In this document: positions 23,071-35,469 of the stretch, in pieces
How the letters are laid out: each line of letters opens with the position of its first letter
Position numbering within the stretch: position 1 is the stretch's first letter
Source: Pochonia chlamydosporia 170
Lineage: Eukaryota; Ascomycota; Sordariomycetes; Hypocreales; Clavicipitaceae
DNA length: 64,000 bases
Direction of reading: 5' to 3'
NCBI RefSeq assembly: GCF_001653235.2
Contig: NW_019154049.1
Location: forward strand, 62,001-126,000
Position numbers and translations under genes: made by a program
The notes under the pieces: model-generated
Seen by the model: the letters and a program-made list of their open reading frames with translations, nothing else
The model's database searches: none
Told to the model about the DNA's origin: nothing

Positions 23071-23452
23071 GTAAGTAGTTCCAATACATCTAACGCTAAT
23101 TGGTTCTCTTATTTAGCAGACTATAAGTGCACTCTACGCGACGAATATTTACCGGGCTCTCAGGCTCTGTACCATATTATCCTATCGGATGGCGTTTTAT
23201 AGTGGGTCAATAGTTCTGATAAGCACCTGTCTATCGCTGATTTCTTCGTTTATATAGCAGACTATAAGGTACCGGTACCGGTACTTAAGCACCACGAACA
23301 CTAAGAGTCAACCCTGACTAGGACATACATAAGTCGTCGGTGATACGATTGTCAGAACGACGAAAACTACTCTATATGTTGGCGTTGCTCTTATGGTAAA
23401 ATTGGTAAATAGTTCCAATTTGCACCTATCGCTAATTGGTTCTCTTATATTG
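23071..23452 (+). repeat. Three diverged intron-like repeats
   Basis: Segments beginning near 23071, 23202 and 23400 share the core TAGTTC, a spacer, then CGCTAATTGGTTCTCTTAT (or a diverged form) and TAG or CAG. The first starts GTAAGT and ends TTTAG, with CTAAT at branch-point distance, so each looks like a complete spliceosomal intron. The first two are followed by the same 11 bases (CAGACTATAAG). They may be repeated exon-intron units of a decayed gene, or related introns. Confidence 0.4.
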
Positions 23453-24103
23453 CAGAGTTTGATGGCGCTGACCCTACGTATGTTGCATTAGCTAGTTTTA
23501 TTAGACATGCGGTAGATGCTGTAGAGTGACCCGTGAGCTACTTGCCACGTAATTTACCCGGTTAGACCAAACTGACTTACCAGTTCTGTCTATTGGAGTC
23601 GGCTAGATTAGGCTGCTACTGTTGGGCTTTCTTGCATTGCTGAAGGCAGGAGTAGGGTTCAAGGTTACTACACTCCCACTACAGATCCGAGGATATGGAA
23701 TAGATGTGGTCTCGAAGATGTGGGCCACCAATTTTTCCGTGACGGTTGAAGGAAGTATATTAACAACAGGGTAGCTAACTATAATGAGTCTGGTATCCAA
23801 AAGTGAAGAAGAGAAGGAGGGAAGCAAGGGGAAGTGGAGTAGTTGTGGCTTAAGTAGATTGCTACGTTGCGTTATCTTTTGGCTCAGAGGCAACCAAAGC
23901 TGATTACTGGCGTCACGCTACATTTCGGTAAATATAATATATAACAGTGAGCTTCTAATATACCTACTACCTACTCGCGAGGATTTCTTATAAAAAGGAG
24001 GGTTAAGTACGGCAGTTAAATATGTTGCTTATTGTGTAGTTTGGTGACAAATGTTGTATATTATTTCAAGAGACTCACTCATCAGAGACTGGGTTTAATT
24101 AAG
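23453..24103. other. Upstream region of the split phosphatase-fold gene
   Basis: No gene seen. It contains the presumed promoter of the gene starting at 24104. Minus-strand frame 23603-23893 has no recognisable features. Confidence 0.35.
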
Positions 24104-25720
24104 ATGCACCTTGCTTTAATCCTCTCGACAGCCATGGCTGCGGCTGTGGCCTTGGGCACAAACCCCGGCGCAGCGAGTACCGTTCCAAGTCTAAGTGGAT
24201 ATACTGGCTCACTTGCATTCGTTCCCGACGAGCCAGATTTCACTTTCAAGTATACCACGAATAAGCCAAGTAATGGCTACAACTGGATTGGTATCTGGAA
24301 AACCGATGGTCCAGATGATGGACACTACCACTCTAAACACATAAACTATAAATATGCTCCTGGGACAGAAGGATCGGTGACGATTGATCTCTATGGTCAA
24401 CCGCCCGGCACTTACAAGGCCTACTTTCTCGCTTACGATGGATACGAATTAATCACGGATCCTATTGAATTTAGTATCACACCTGGTACTGGCTCACTTG
24501 CATACGCTCCCGACAAACTACGTTACACTTTTGACTATACCTCGAATCACGAAAATAGAGGTTACAACTGGATTGGTATCTGGGGAGCTGAAGGTGGTCC
24601 GTCTAATGGAAATAAAAACTCTGGAGCAATAGCCTGGAAATACGCTCCTGGGAGAAAAGGATCGCTGCAGTTTGATTTCTCCCGTCTCCAGCACGGCACC
24701 TACAAGGCCTACTTTCTCGCTTTTGATGGATATGGGTGGATCGCGGATCCTATTGAATTTACTGTCCTTGCATTTCTTATCGAGGGCTTTACTACGCAGA
24801 ATGCAAGGCAAGGTGATCTCTTTGAGGCTAAAATTGGAGGCTTGCTCGTTGGCCCTGACAACAGCCTGACGAAGTTGGCCATTGATTCTGCAACCCCTGG
24901 CTGGGTGTCTCTCTCAGAGGACGGTACTCTGAGAGGTACCCCTAACACCAGCGGCATCGCCAAGTTCAACGTCATAGCTGCCTCTACTGACGGCACCAAG
25001 CATCGACTAGCCGTCACGATACCCGTTATGGCTTCCGGGACTCCCCTCGTCGACAATTTAAAGGTCCTCTCCTTTAACATCTGGCTAAGCGGCCAGAAGG
25101 TCAATGACTACCACCGCAAGCAAATCAACGCCATAGCCTCTAGCGGCGCAGACATTGTCGGCATGCAGGAGTGTTACGAGGATACTGCTCCCCGCTTGGC
25201 CAAAGCCCTCGGCTGGTACGAATGGCACGACGATTATAGAAACTTCGGGGAGAAAGTAAGACACTTCTTTCTTGGGATAAACGGATGGAATGGAAACCAG
25301 TATTATGATGTGTGCATACTTTCGCGCTACCCCATTGTTGAGCGTTTGTACGACAGGACATTTTACGCTGCTGCGTGCGGAGTCCGCATCGCTCTTGATG
25401 GCGACGACAGCCAGGTTACCATGTTCAATGCGCACTTGGGCTATGACCCCTATGGTCCAGAAGACTTCTGCAAGAAGGGGAAGACCAAGGATGAAGTTAC
25501 GCAGCGCGAGGCTGACTCCCAGCGCACCCCAGAAATTCATGAGGTTGTGGACAAGATAAAGCCCCAAATCGCCAACTACAGGGAGATCCCCGTCATACTG
25601 ACTGGTGATTTCAACGCCCCGTCTCACTTAGACTGGACCAGTGCCACGGCTAATCAGCATTGCGGAGTTGGCGCATACAACTGGCCCACTTCGATCTACC
25701 CTACTCAAGCAGGTCTCATG
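24104..25720 (+). pseudogene. Secreted EEP-fold phosphodiesterase-like protein, 5' part (interrupted gene)
   Basis: The ATG at 24104 follows an in-frame TTG that I reject. A signal peptide (MHLALILSTAMAAAVALG) leads into two repeats of about 90 aa (residues about 35-124 and 129-220), each with GYNWIGIW, KYAPG, GTYKAYFLA.DGY and DPIEF. A putative Ig/cadherin-like segment follows (224-308), then an endonuclease/exonuclease/phosphatase domain from about 319: VLSFNIW (Asn325), GMQECY (Glu356), and GDFNAPSHLDW (501-). This fold hydrolyses phosphodiesters or phosphomonoesters; the substrate is unknown. At 25720 the frame runs into the LTR of Gypsy-A, adds 13 LTR-encoded residues and stops at 25762. 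The product therefore lacks the C-terminal catalytic Asp-His. The rest of the gene resumes at 32645 in exact frame; the unbroken protein would have been 630 aa. Confidence 0.88.
25716..25720 (+). repeat. Gypsy-A target site duplication, left copy (TCATG)
   Basis: TCATG directly precedes the TG of the 5' LTR, and the same five bases (32640-32644) directly follow the CA of the 3' LTR. A 5-bp duplication is normal for LTR-element integrase. Confidence 0.95.
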
Positions 25721-26167
25721 TGTTACGAACCAACAAGAGCAAGAGCGGGCAAGGCAGAATAATTAGTCTTGGGACGAGACCTAAGGCCTAGCTACATAAG
25801 ATAGCCGCCATAGGTAAAGGAGGTCACGTGATAAGACACGGGAACTATAAGGTGCTTAGTTAGATCACTAGTGCTTAGGATAATTAGACTAAGCATAACT
25901 AAGCAAGAAAAGTAGAACTAATTAATAAAGAGATAGGGACAAATATATATAGGACAGTTATTATTAAGATATCTAGTTAGTCTAGATCTTTAGTAATTAA
26001 TCTAAGCATTTAATTCACAATTAATTAGGATAAACTCCTAATAATCTAAGCTTACTGTTTAATAGCCTGTGAAGGTCTTATTTACCTATAACCTAAGTTA
26101 CCTACCCTAAGCAATAGAATAACTATTAATTGCCTTACTTAACCTTATTAATAAGCTAATTATTATA
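25721..26167 (+). repeat. Gypsy-A 5' LTR (447 bp)
   Basis: Begins TGTTAC and ends ATTATA where the 3' copy ends GTTACA; the lost terminal C is a C-to-T change. All differences from the 3' LTR that I noticed are transitions. Same length as the partner. Confidence 0.93.
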
Positions 26168-29100
26168 TTTTAATTACTCCTATTTAGTAAGTTACCTTAT
26201 ACTATTAAATAGCTAATAAGATGTCTACCTGATCTAGAAATACCGCGTCTAAGGAGGATATACTTAGCATAATCTAGTAACTCTAGGCGCATATCTATTC
26301 CCTTAAAGCTAAGAAGTTAGGAGAAACCTCTAAGGTTCTACAGCCTACTTCCTTTAATAGGAAAAAGGATAATATGCAAGCCTTTCTCACTTAAGCTAGG
26401 TCTTACTTACATGCTAACTGTACTACTATTACTAAAGACTATAAGAAAGTACTATACATTAGAGGAATGCTCTTAGGAAGGGCTGCTAAATAGTAGGAGC
26501 CTACCTTAAGAGACTACCTTATAAACCTAGAACATACAGATAATATAGAGGATCTTACTAAGTAAATCTTTAGCAAGTATACCAACTTTAAGAAGAAACT
26601 CTATATTACCTTTAGAAACCCAGATAAAAAACGCACTGCTATAAGATAAATTTACTCTCTTAAATAATAAGGATTAGCAGGATTCTATATAACTAAATTC
26701 TACTAAATCTCTATAAAGCTTAATTGGGAAGAAGAGGCTCTAGTTAAATAATACTATATTAGGCTTAAGAAAGAAGTTAAGGATAAAATTGCCAAAGAAA
26801 AACAACCTAAGACTCTCGCAAAGATAGCAGATCTTGCTATTAGAATTAATAACTAACTATATAAGTAACATGCAGAAAAGAAAGGACATTTTATGCTCTA
26901 GGTATAGCCCTAGTTTACAGCAAACTATAGCAGAGGCGGAAAGCGTAATTATCCTACTTTAAGTAGAACACACATGGGACTAATAGATTTAGACGCTATA
27001 CGCTATAACAGCCAAAAGAAGAAAGGCACAGGTAAGTGCTTTAATTATGGACAGCTAGGCTACTATGCAAATAAATGCCTAAAACCTAAGAAATCCTAGA
27101 AGCCTATACCAGAATAACAAGCAAATATTGCGGAAAGAGAGGATCAATTGCATACTACCCCAGAAATTAGGATTATACCTACTATAGAGAAAGTAGACTA
27201 TAAATCTCTCTCTTAGACCGCATGCTATAATAATAATTGCTTTACCCACAAATTAGATAAGGATAGAGCGGGATATTATCTAAAGAAGCCTAAGAATTAG
27301 AAAAATAAAAAGACACCAGAATAGTAGGTATTAATAGCTTTAAAAGAACCAGAGGATTGGGAACATAGGACCTAACCAGACTGGGAAACAATAGGTACGT
27401 AACGCTCCACCTAGTTAAATTAGATACCAGAAGCAGAAGAATCTGTGGACAACACATTATCAGAAGAAGTAGATAAAGAAATCACTAGACATAAGCTTAA
27501 GGCTTAACGCTAGCATAAACTTAAATATAATACCTCCAAAGAATTAATATACAGGAAGGGATATAGCGTAGAAAACCTAAAAATACTCTAAGATCTTATT
27601 ATTAATACATAGCAAGATAATAAACTAAGAATAAAGAATAAGTTTAGAGACTATTATACTCTAAACCCATATTATAGTACACATAGAGATATCTCTTAGT
27701 TCTTATGTATATACTACCTATATTAATACTATATATAGGAAAAACTAGACTAAAAGTGGTTCCTATGCTAATAAAGTTAAGCACCCTATAGCATGGTATT
27801 CTATAAAGGACAGTTAGCAAACTAGACCGTAATAGAACGTGATAATAAAGGAGGCATTTACCTTGCTAAACTAGGATATAAAATATATAATAATAACTTA
27901 GTTAAGTTAGAACAATTAGATAGCCTACTACCTTATTAAGGTAAGGTTCTATAGGACGCTTCTAAACTATAGCTACTATTCTACTAAACTACTAATATAG
28001 GCTTAGAAAGGGTATCTAAAGGAACAAGCTAAATAAGCTATTTAAGCTTCTAATAAACACAAAAGGACTAACGCAAAGAAATGTAAGAATATTAGAAATC
28101 TGTATAGCACCCAAAAAATAGATTTCGCTAGAGAAAGTAGGGGCATCTACCTAGCAAACTAATAAGTCCCTTATGAGTATAACAGGCAATACTACTAGTT
28201 ACCTAGTACTAGACATTTTTATATTAGGAAGACTAACTAAGATAATAATTAATAGTAGAGCACAAGGAAACTATATCTCGCTAAATCTTATTAATAAATT
28301 ATAATTACCTTAGAAAGCAAAAGACAAGCCCTACTAACTTAGAACTGTGGAAGGAGAGCTAGTAGCATATAGCTAAGAATCTATAGATATAGAGACCGCG
28401 CTACTCCCTATAGATATTAGCAGAAAGCGCTACCACTTAAAACTTAATATTATAGAGATCTTAAAACATGAAATTATATTAGGAATACCCTAGTTGCAAG
28501 CAAGCAATCCTAGAGTTAACTAGAGAAATAATTAACTCTATTAGAATACACTAGAAAGCAGATTAGTTACTAAGAAGCGCCTTAGTAGCACCTTAAACAA
28601 ACCAAAAAGGACACTTAGGATTTTTGTGATAACTAAGAAGTCTAAGTTATTACTAAAATAAGTAATTCTAGAAGAATACTAACAGTATAACAAACTATTT
28701 AGTAACAAGCTAGAAATAGGATTACTAGAATATAGCTAATAGGACTATAAGATTACCCTTTAGCCTAGAAAAGAACTAGGATTCCACAAGACGTACCCTC
28801 TAAATAAAACGCAATAAAAAGCATTAGACAAATATCTTAATAAGAATCTTAGGAAAGGATATATTAGACTATTAGTATTACTAGCAGGATACCTAATCCT
28901 ATTTATACTAAAGAAAAACGGAAAATTACAATTATGTGTGGATTACTAACAACTAAATAAAATCACAATTAAGAATTAATATCTATTACCACTTATTTTA
29001 GAACTCTACAATTAACTATATAGAGCTAAGTAGTTTACTACTCTTAATTTAAAAGGAGCATATAACCTTATATAAATAAAGGAGAGAGAGAAATAGAAAA

Positions 29101-32100
29101 CCGCATTTAGAACTAGAAGAGGATATTTTAAGTACCTTATTATGCCCTTTAGACTTACTAATACACCAGCAATATTTTAAACTATAATTAATAACGTTCT
29201 ATGAGAGTACCTAGACAAGTTTGTGGTTATGTATCTTAATAATATTCTTATCTTCTCTAAAGATCTTAAAGAATATAAGTAATATATATATATAGTTCTA
29301 AGGAAACTATAAGAAGCTAAATTACTAGTTAAAGCTAAAAAATACAAGTTCTACTAAGAAACAGTCTAATTCCTTGGATATAAAATCTCTCCCAGACAAA
29401 TTAAGATAGACCCAGATAAGATTAAAGCAGTAAAAGATTAGCTATAACTAACCTTAACAAAGAAAGCCTAAGCTTTTATTGGATTTATTAACTTCTATTA
29501 ACGCTTTATTAATAAGTTTAGTAGCATTGCTATACTCTTAACTAATTTAACCCAAAAAGATAAACTATTCTAATAGACAGAAAAGAAAGAGGAGGCCTTC
29601 TAGGACCTTAAGAGAAGGGTCCTAGCAGACCCTATACTGCAACTAGCTAATCTAGAGAAACCTTTTAAAGTTAAAACTAATACGTTAGACTTTGCCTTAG
29701 GAGGACAGTTAGGATAAAGAGACAAGCAAGAAAGACTACACCCTATAGCCTTCTACTCAAAAAAGCTTAATAGACCTAAGCTAAATTACGCAATACTAGA
29801 TAAAGAACTAATAGCAATTATTAAAGCTTTTAAAGAATAGAAGTATTACCTAAGTGGGACTACCTATAAGGTTAAGGTCTATATGGACCACAAGAACCTT
29901 ACTTTCTTTACCATAACTAAAGACCTAAATAAATAACAAATCAGATAGTATAAATTCCTGTTGGAATTTAACTTTAAAATTATCTATAAGAAAGAAAGCA
30001 AGAATAGCAGGGCAGACGCTCTAAGCTAAAGAGAAGACCTTAAACCTAAAAAACAGGTTTACTTAGCTAATATGCTTAGAGAAACTAAGAATAGAATACT
30101 TAAGCTAGGATTTAAGGAAATAGATGCTACGTAGAAAGTCTAGCCTAATACCACATAGGAAAAACGCATTACAAAAGAATTTCCTAATAATCTGCTTATA
30201 GTAAATAACGGAAAGAAGCTCCAAAGGGAAGGCTTCCTGCAAGAAAACTAATACCATAAATAACTCTATATTCTAGCAAAACTATAATAGGAACTAGTCA
30301 AAGAAATCTATAAATACCCGCTATATAGACACTAGGGTGTACACAAAATACTTACTAGGTTAAGATAAACTTATAATTTTCCTAAATTAAGAAAGATAGT
30401 ATAAGAGGTAGTTTAGAACTATAATATATGTAATAAAGCTAAAGCAGCCTAACACGCACCATATAGAGAACTATAGCTAATCTTACTACTAGAACAAGCA
30501 TAGGAAGTTATTGCTATAGACTAGATTATTAAGCTACTAGAGTCTAAGAAACCTATGACTAATGCTGTCTATAATAGCATCCTAGTTATCACGGACAAAC
30601 TTACTAAATACGCTCACTTTCTCCCGTATAAAGAAGCAAGTACTGCTTTAGACCTTATATATACTTTTATAAGGACTATTATAAGCTAATATAGCTTACC
30701 AAAGGAAATCATCTTAGATTAAGATAAGGTTTTAACCTTAAAGTTCTAGAAGAGTCTAACAGAATAACTAGGATTAAAATATAAGTTATTAATAGCATTT
30801 TATTCTTAGACTAATAGACAGATAGAAAGATTAAACCAAACACTTAAGCAATACCTCTAAAGTTTTGTAAACTTTAAATAAGACAACTAGGTTTAACTAT
30901 TACTAATAGCATAATAGGCATATAATAGCTCTAATAATAAATCTATAGAATTATCACCTTTTAGAGCAAATTATGGATTTAACCTAATAATTATTACACC
31001 AAATAATAGCGCAGTTAACGCACCTAAGGCAACTATCTTAGTAGAAAATCTCACAGAACTACAAAAATATCTCTAGGAAGAATAGATATTCCTTTAGAAT
31101 AGAATAAAATACTATGCTAATAAAACTAGATTGCTAGCGCTAATCCTAAGGGAGGGAGATAAAGTCTATCTTTTACAAAGAAACATTAAGAGCTAATAAC
31201 TATTTAACAAACTAGATTAGAAGAAAATTAGACTATTTAAAATCACAAAGAAATTATTAGACATTTATTACAAACTTAACATACTATTAAAATAACATCT
31301 AATATTTTATGTGTTATTACTAGAACTAGCACTAGAAAATATTCCTATGGATAATAAGGTCTAAGGAATAAAACTAATAGATAGCAAATATAAAGTTAAG
31401 TAAGTACTAAGCGTACAGAAAGGCAAAAAGAAAAACAAGCTTAAATATCTTATTAAATAGAAAGGCTATAATCATATAGAAAATACATAGAAACCTAAGT
31501 TACACTTTAAAAACTCTAAGTGGATGCTAGACTAGTACTACTAATAGGCATAGAAGGGTCCCCCCTTAAAATAGCCTCCTAACTTAGATCACTAAAATCC
31601 TCCTACAGGAAATTATTAACCGTAACTTGCTAACCCTCTGCCTTATCTAAATCGTCTAAAGCCCTTAATTCCTAACAAAGCATTTAGGACTATGTCTTAG
31701 TGTACCAATTAATTTTAGAGGAGAGATTAACCTCCTCCTGCTAGGCCTTTGCGAGAGTAGCATAAGTAGTAGCTGCTGTAAAAGCTAGCCAACTAACTTC
31801 CTAACGCTTTAACTAAGCTTCTTAACGTAAGCGCTCTTTCTAGGATTTAATAGCATTAAACTTCTCCGTTAAAAAGTTCCTATTATAACTGCAAATACCT
31901 TTCTTAGTATAAGAAGAGCATTTTAAATAGCTCTTTAAAACAAAATAAAGCAAACCGCTTTACTAGCAAGAAGTATATTAACCTATATTAAGTAGTTAGA
32001 TTCCTATCGCTTTAATATAACTTATAATGTCCTTATAGCGTTATATAGAAGTATAGGGCTACTTAGAGATATAGTTAGATATAGCGATACTCTATAACGG

Positions 32101-32192
32101 AAATAGAGAACTCATAAAACCTTAATAAAGCTAGGGAAGAATAACCTATTTAAAGACCTCTTAGGATAAGAGGATAAAGAGGAGGAGGATTG

Positions 32193-32639
32193 TGTTACAA
32201 ACTAATAAGAGCAAGAGCGGGCAAGGCAGAATAATTAGTCTTAGGATAAGACCTAAGGCCTAGCTGCATAAGATAGCCGCTATGGGTAAAGGAGGTCACG
32301 TGATAAGACACAGGAACTATAAGGTGCTTAGTTAGATTACTAGTGCTTAGGATAATTAGACTAAGCACAACTAAGCAAGAAAAGCAGAACTAATTAATAA
32401 AGAGATAGGGATAAATATATATAGGATAGTTATTATTAAGATATCTAGTTAGTCTAGATCTTTAGTAATTAATCTAAGCATTTAATTTACAATTAATTAG
32501 GATAAACTCCTAACAATCTAAGCTTGCTGTTTAATAGCCTATAAAGGTCTTATTCACCTGTAACCTAAGTTACCTACCCTAAGCAACAGAATAACTGTTA
32601 ATTGCCTTACTTGACCTTGTTAATAAGCCGATCGTTACA
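32193..32639 (+). repeat. Gypsy-A 3' LTR (447 bp)
   Basis: Begins TGTTAC, preceded by a purine tract (AAGAGGATAAAGAGGAGGAG), and ends GTTACA before the TCATG duplication. Confidence 0.93.
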
Positions 32640-32644
32640 TCATG

Positions 32645-32920
32645 GACTCATTCCGCGAGATGCACCCTAACCCTGTCGCTGTGCCCGGAAACACCTGGTC
32701 CCCTATCTACGAGGACGACAAGAGCGAGCCTATGGATCGCATCGACTTTATCTACCACAAGGGCATGACAACCGTCGCCTCAGAGGTTATGGTTTTGGGC
32801 AAGCCCAAGGGGGGCCAGGATAATGAGTGGCCTTCGGACCATGCGGCAGTTTTGAGTACATTCAAAGTGCCTAGCAAGAGATCTAGGCGTGAGGCAGCTG
32901 AGCGACCATTCAGAGCGTGA
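32645..32920 (+). pseudogene. EEP-fold phosphodiesterase-like protein, 3' part (after Gypsy-A)
   Basis: This is the C-terminal 91 residues of the gene starting at 24104. It carries NTWSPIYED, the metal/active-site strand DRIDFIYH and the closing catalytic motif WPSDHAAV, all expected at the end of the EEP domain. The codons on each side of the element join without gain or loss once one copy of the TCATG target duplication is removed. There is no sign of RIP in this piece, so the break is recent relative to the decay of the inserted element or RIP did not spread outward. Confidence 0.88.
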
Positions 32921-34271
32921 CTATCGGAATAACGGCTTATATAAGTACCAGCCTTGTGTGGGCGACGCTGCTAACACATAAGGGTTTCAGTTGCGAGTTC
33001 ATTGATCAATTCGCTAGCTACAATTAATTTCGCGTTTCCCGGTCCTAATATGTTCTTTTTTTTTGTTTCTACAAATAGAGACACAGCACTAAAGAATAGC
33101 TTGGAATAGCGTGGAAATTGCGTGTGTGTGTGTCCTTAATTGTTTTGTGCCCTTCCAACAGTCTGTTTCTGTTGCTTCCACCGCCGTCTTTGGCGGCGGA
33201 GCCAGCAGCCTGCGAATGGCTTCAAACGGTGGCTGAAACAGACCTCACGTGAGGAGGCCTCAACACCAACACAGGGGCACGTTATCTATAGCTAGATGAA
33301 TTCAACAAGCATCAATCAACCAGTTACGAGTACCCCAAACCGCGTGATAATTATCACCCAAATTGAAGCCTTGCGCTTCCAACAATATCCTTTCGGGGTA
33401 ATTCCCGTCTCTGCACACATTATGCTGCAAACAATATATTTTAAGCTCGCTCTACGAAATGCTGCGACACAATTCTAATTATTAACAAAGCATATAGAGC
33501 TAGCATCTAGTTATCTTGTAAGAGTTTTATAACAAATTTAAATAAGCTAAGTAAGAAAGTATATAAGAGTAAAAGTAGTATTTAGGCGGGAATATTTAAG
33601 GTAGCAGTTTATAAGTTAGGTAGCTAAACGCTTTATTTTACGTGCTCTAAGGCTTTATAATTTTGCTATTAATTATTAATAAAGTTATATATTTTAGTAA
33701 AGTATAGTATTACTATTAATAGATATAGAGAAAGGCTAAAAGGCAGCACTAAAGAGGCTAGTATTATATATTTAACTATTACTATTATTATTACTTATGT
33801 CTATTAAGCTTAACTTATCTTTAGGCTTAATATTATCTAAAATCTTATCTCTTCTATTACCTATACTTATTAATCTTTCTAGCGGGTTCTTTTAAGATAG
33901 AAACTACTATAATAATAATATAGAGTAGAAAATAGGCTTAACTACTTTTTATTTCTTATTAAGATAACTAAGTAGAGTGCACTATTGCCTACTATTATTA
34001 AGAGCTTCCTATATCTAGTAAATAAGTTTTAGGACTTCTACTCTAAGGCTAGTAAATAACTCTACTGCCTCTGCTAAAAAAGTAATATTATAATAAGTAG
34101 GCAAAATAATTATTAGATAACTAATCTTAATATTATAGTAGTCTCCTTTAATATATATTAGTAGAAGAGATAAATAAAGATAGTTATTATATAGCTCTTA
34201 CTATTAACTTTAGTAAGATATCCCCTATAATAGTATACTTAGTAAATTATTAGTCTTATAGTTCTAGTATA
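32921..34271. other. Flank of the split gene, then AT-rich RIP-degraded DNA
   Basis: 32921-33470 has ordinary composition and probably holds the 3' end of the split gene. It includes a GT microsatellite near 33120 and an imperfect inverted repeat at 33161-33243. From about 33480 the sequence is AT-rich and full of stops. On the minus strand, frames near 33700-34100 read like decayed protein (for example LNKK, SLRA) but I cannot name a family. Confidence 0.4.
33161..33243. repeat. Imperfect inverted repeat, 83 bp
   Basis: GTCTGTTTC at the left end is mirrored by GAAACAGAC at the right end. Inside is a tight GC hairpin (CCGCCG, five-base loop region, CGGCGG at 33181-33199). A perfect 12-base palindrome, CCTCACGTGAGG, follows. 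It may be a small MITE or a transcribed hairpin. Confidence 0.45.
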
Positions 34272-34689
34272 ACGTAGTCCACAAGCGAGCGATCCACACA
34301 AGCGAGCGGTCCACCCTAAAATCCCATACAAACTAGATTTCTAGAAAATGCTACCTAATAGGTAAAAAGAGCTATATTACTAAAAATAGAGTTTATTATA
34401 AAATAGTTAGATAGTATATTAAACTCTAGAGTAGCTTCTATCTATAGTTTATAGTTAAACTAAGGTTTTTACAGTGCGAATTAGGAATTTTTAGACTTTT
34501 AAATAACTAGCTACCCTAAAGCTTAGAAAATCTAGAATTAGGTTTATTTAGTAGTTAAATCCCCTGTATTAAAATTTTAGCTATTTTTAGCTATAAGTGC
34601 GATTTTTTGCAGGGATAAAAAAACTAGCTTTTTGGTGTAATTTAGGGTGGACCGCTCGCTTGTGTGGACCGCTCGCTTGTGGACTACGT
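34272..34689. mobile_element. MITE, 418 bp, Tc1/mariner-pogo type
   Basis: The ends are inverted repeats of roughly 48 bases with few mismatches, starting ACGTAGTCCACAAGCGAGCG, and flanked on both sides by TA, the target duplication of Tc1/mariner and pogo/Fot elements. Each inverted repeat contains its own short direct repeat (ACAAGCGAGCG then TCCAC, twice). The inside is AT-rich and non-coding, so it needs a transposase supplied elsewhere. The ends are GC-richer than the middle. Confidence 0.8.
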
Positions 34690-34847
34690 TAGTCTAACTA
34701 GTGTAATTATATTTTATAGTGCTTTCTTACAGATATTATTCTTCTCTCTATAGCTACTCTTAAAAAGCTACTAGGAGCCTACTATTTATAGCTATAATTA
34801 AAAGTAGGCGCGCGCGTCGTGGTAGAAGTCCTTTGCCGTTGCTCCTA

Positions 34848-35202
34848 TGTAAGAGAAAGAGCTTCTATAAGAGAAGAATACCGCAAGCAAATTCTACCAA
34901 TTAGAATGCTTATATATTATTAATAAGCAGGATGTTTTTACTATATAAAGAAGGAATCCTCCTTCTAAAGATGAAATAGAACTTAATCCTTAATTAATTC
35001 TATAATATAATTCTAATATAACCTTATTCCTGTATTATTCCCGAATTATATTCTATGATAATAGCTTACATAATAACCTATTATCCTAAGCTATATATAC
35101 TAAGGTTATATCCGTATTATACCCGTATAATAACCTTATTTTCGTCTTATTCCCGCGCATAACTAAACCTCCCTTTTACTAAAAAAGGCTCTACCTTTAA
35201 CA
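34848..35202 (+). repeat. Copia 5' LTR (355 bp)
   Basis: TGTAAG..TTAACA. Followed directly by GGTTATAAGCCCGGAG, which is the position of the primer-binding site; I did not match it to a specific tRNA. Confidence 0.93.
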
Positions 35203-35469
35203 GGTTATAAGCCCGGAGACGTATATATTATATAGTATAACTATATAACTAACCGATTATATGTTATATATATAATTATATAACTATATATAAAACGAAC
35301 AAATAATTATAATAAAAAGGTGTATATTATATAGTATAACTATATAATTTATATCTTTACTAAAGAAAGCTATATAATATATAACTTATTAAAGTTATAT
35401 CTATATAATATCTTTAGTATAAAAACTTATAACTATTTTAAGGAATACTAGCTATAATAATTACTTAAA

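Larger units (their letters stand above)
25721..32639 (+). mobile_element. Gypsy-A: complete Ty3/gypsy chromovirus, RIP-inactivated
   Basis: 6,919 bp with 447-bp LTRs at both ends and a purine-rich tract just before the 3' LTR. The plus strand carries a gag-pol frame destroyed by dozens of TAA/TAG codons. Remaining signals in order: a gag zinc knuckle near 27035 with its second Cys and His changed to Tyr; reverse transcriptase (LCVDY near 28940, YLNNIL near 29232 where YLDDIL is expected); RNase H (about 29650-30050); integrase (about 30300-31100); and a chromodomain-like end (KYLIK then KGYNHIEN near 31440-31480), which targets chromoviruses to heterochromatin. The lost Asp residues in YLDD are G-to-A changes, as RIP makes. 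It is inserted in the EEP-fold gene. Confidence 0.93.

Noticed and set aside
22590..23084. Whole 164-aa minus-strand frame as an intact gene
   Set aside because: It starts only with TTG, has no signal peptide, and only the middle part resembles a domain; the ends look random.
34801..34850. GC-rich patch before the copia LTR as a tRNA gene
   Set aside because: It does not fold into a cloverleaf with a plausible anticodon arm by eye and lacks A and B box sequences.
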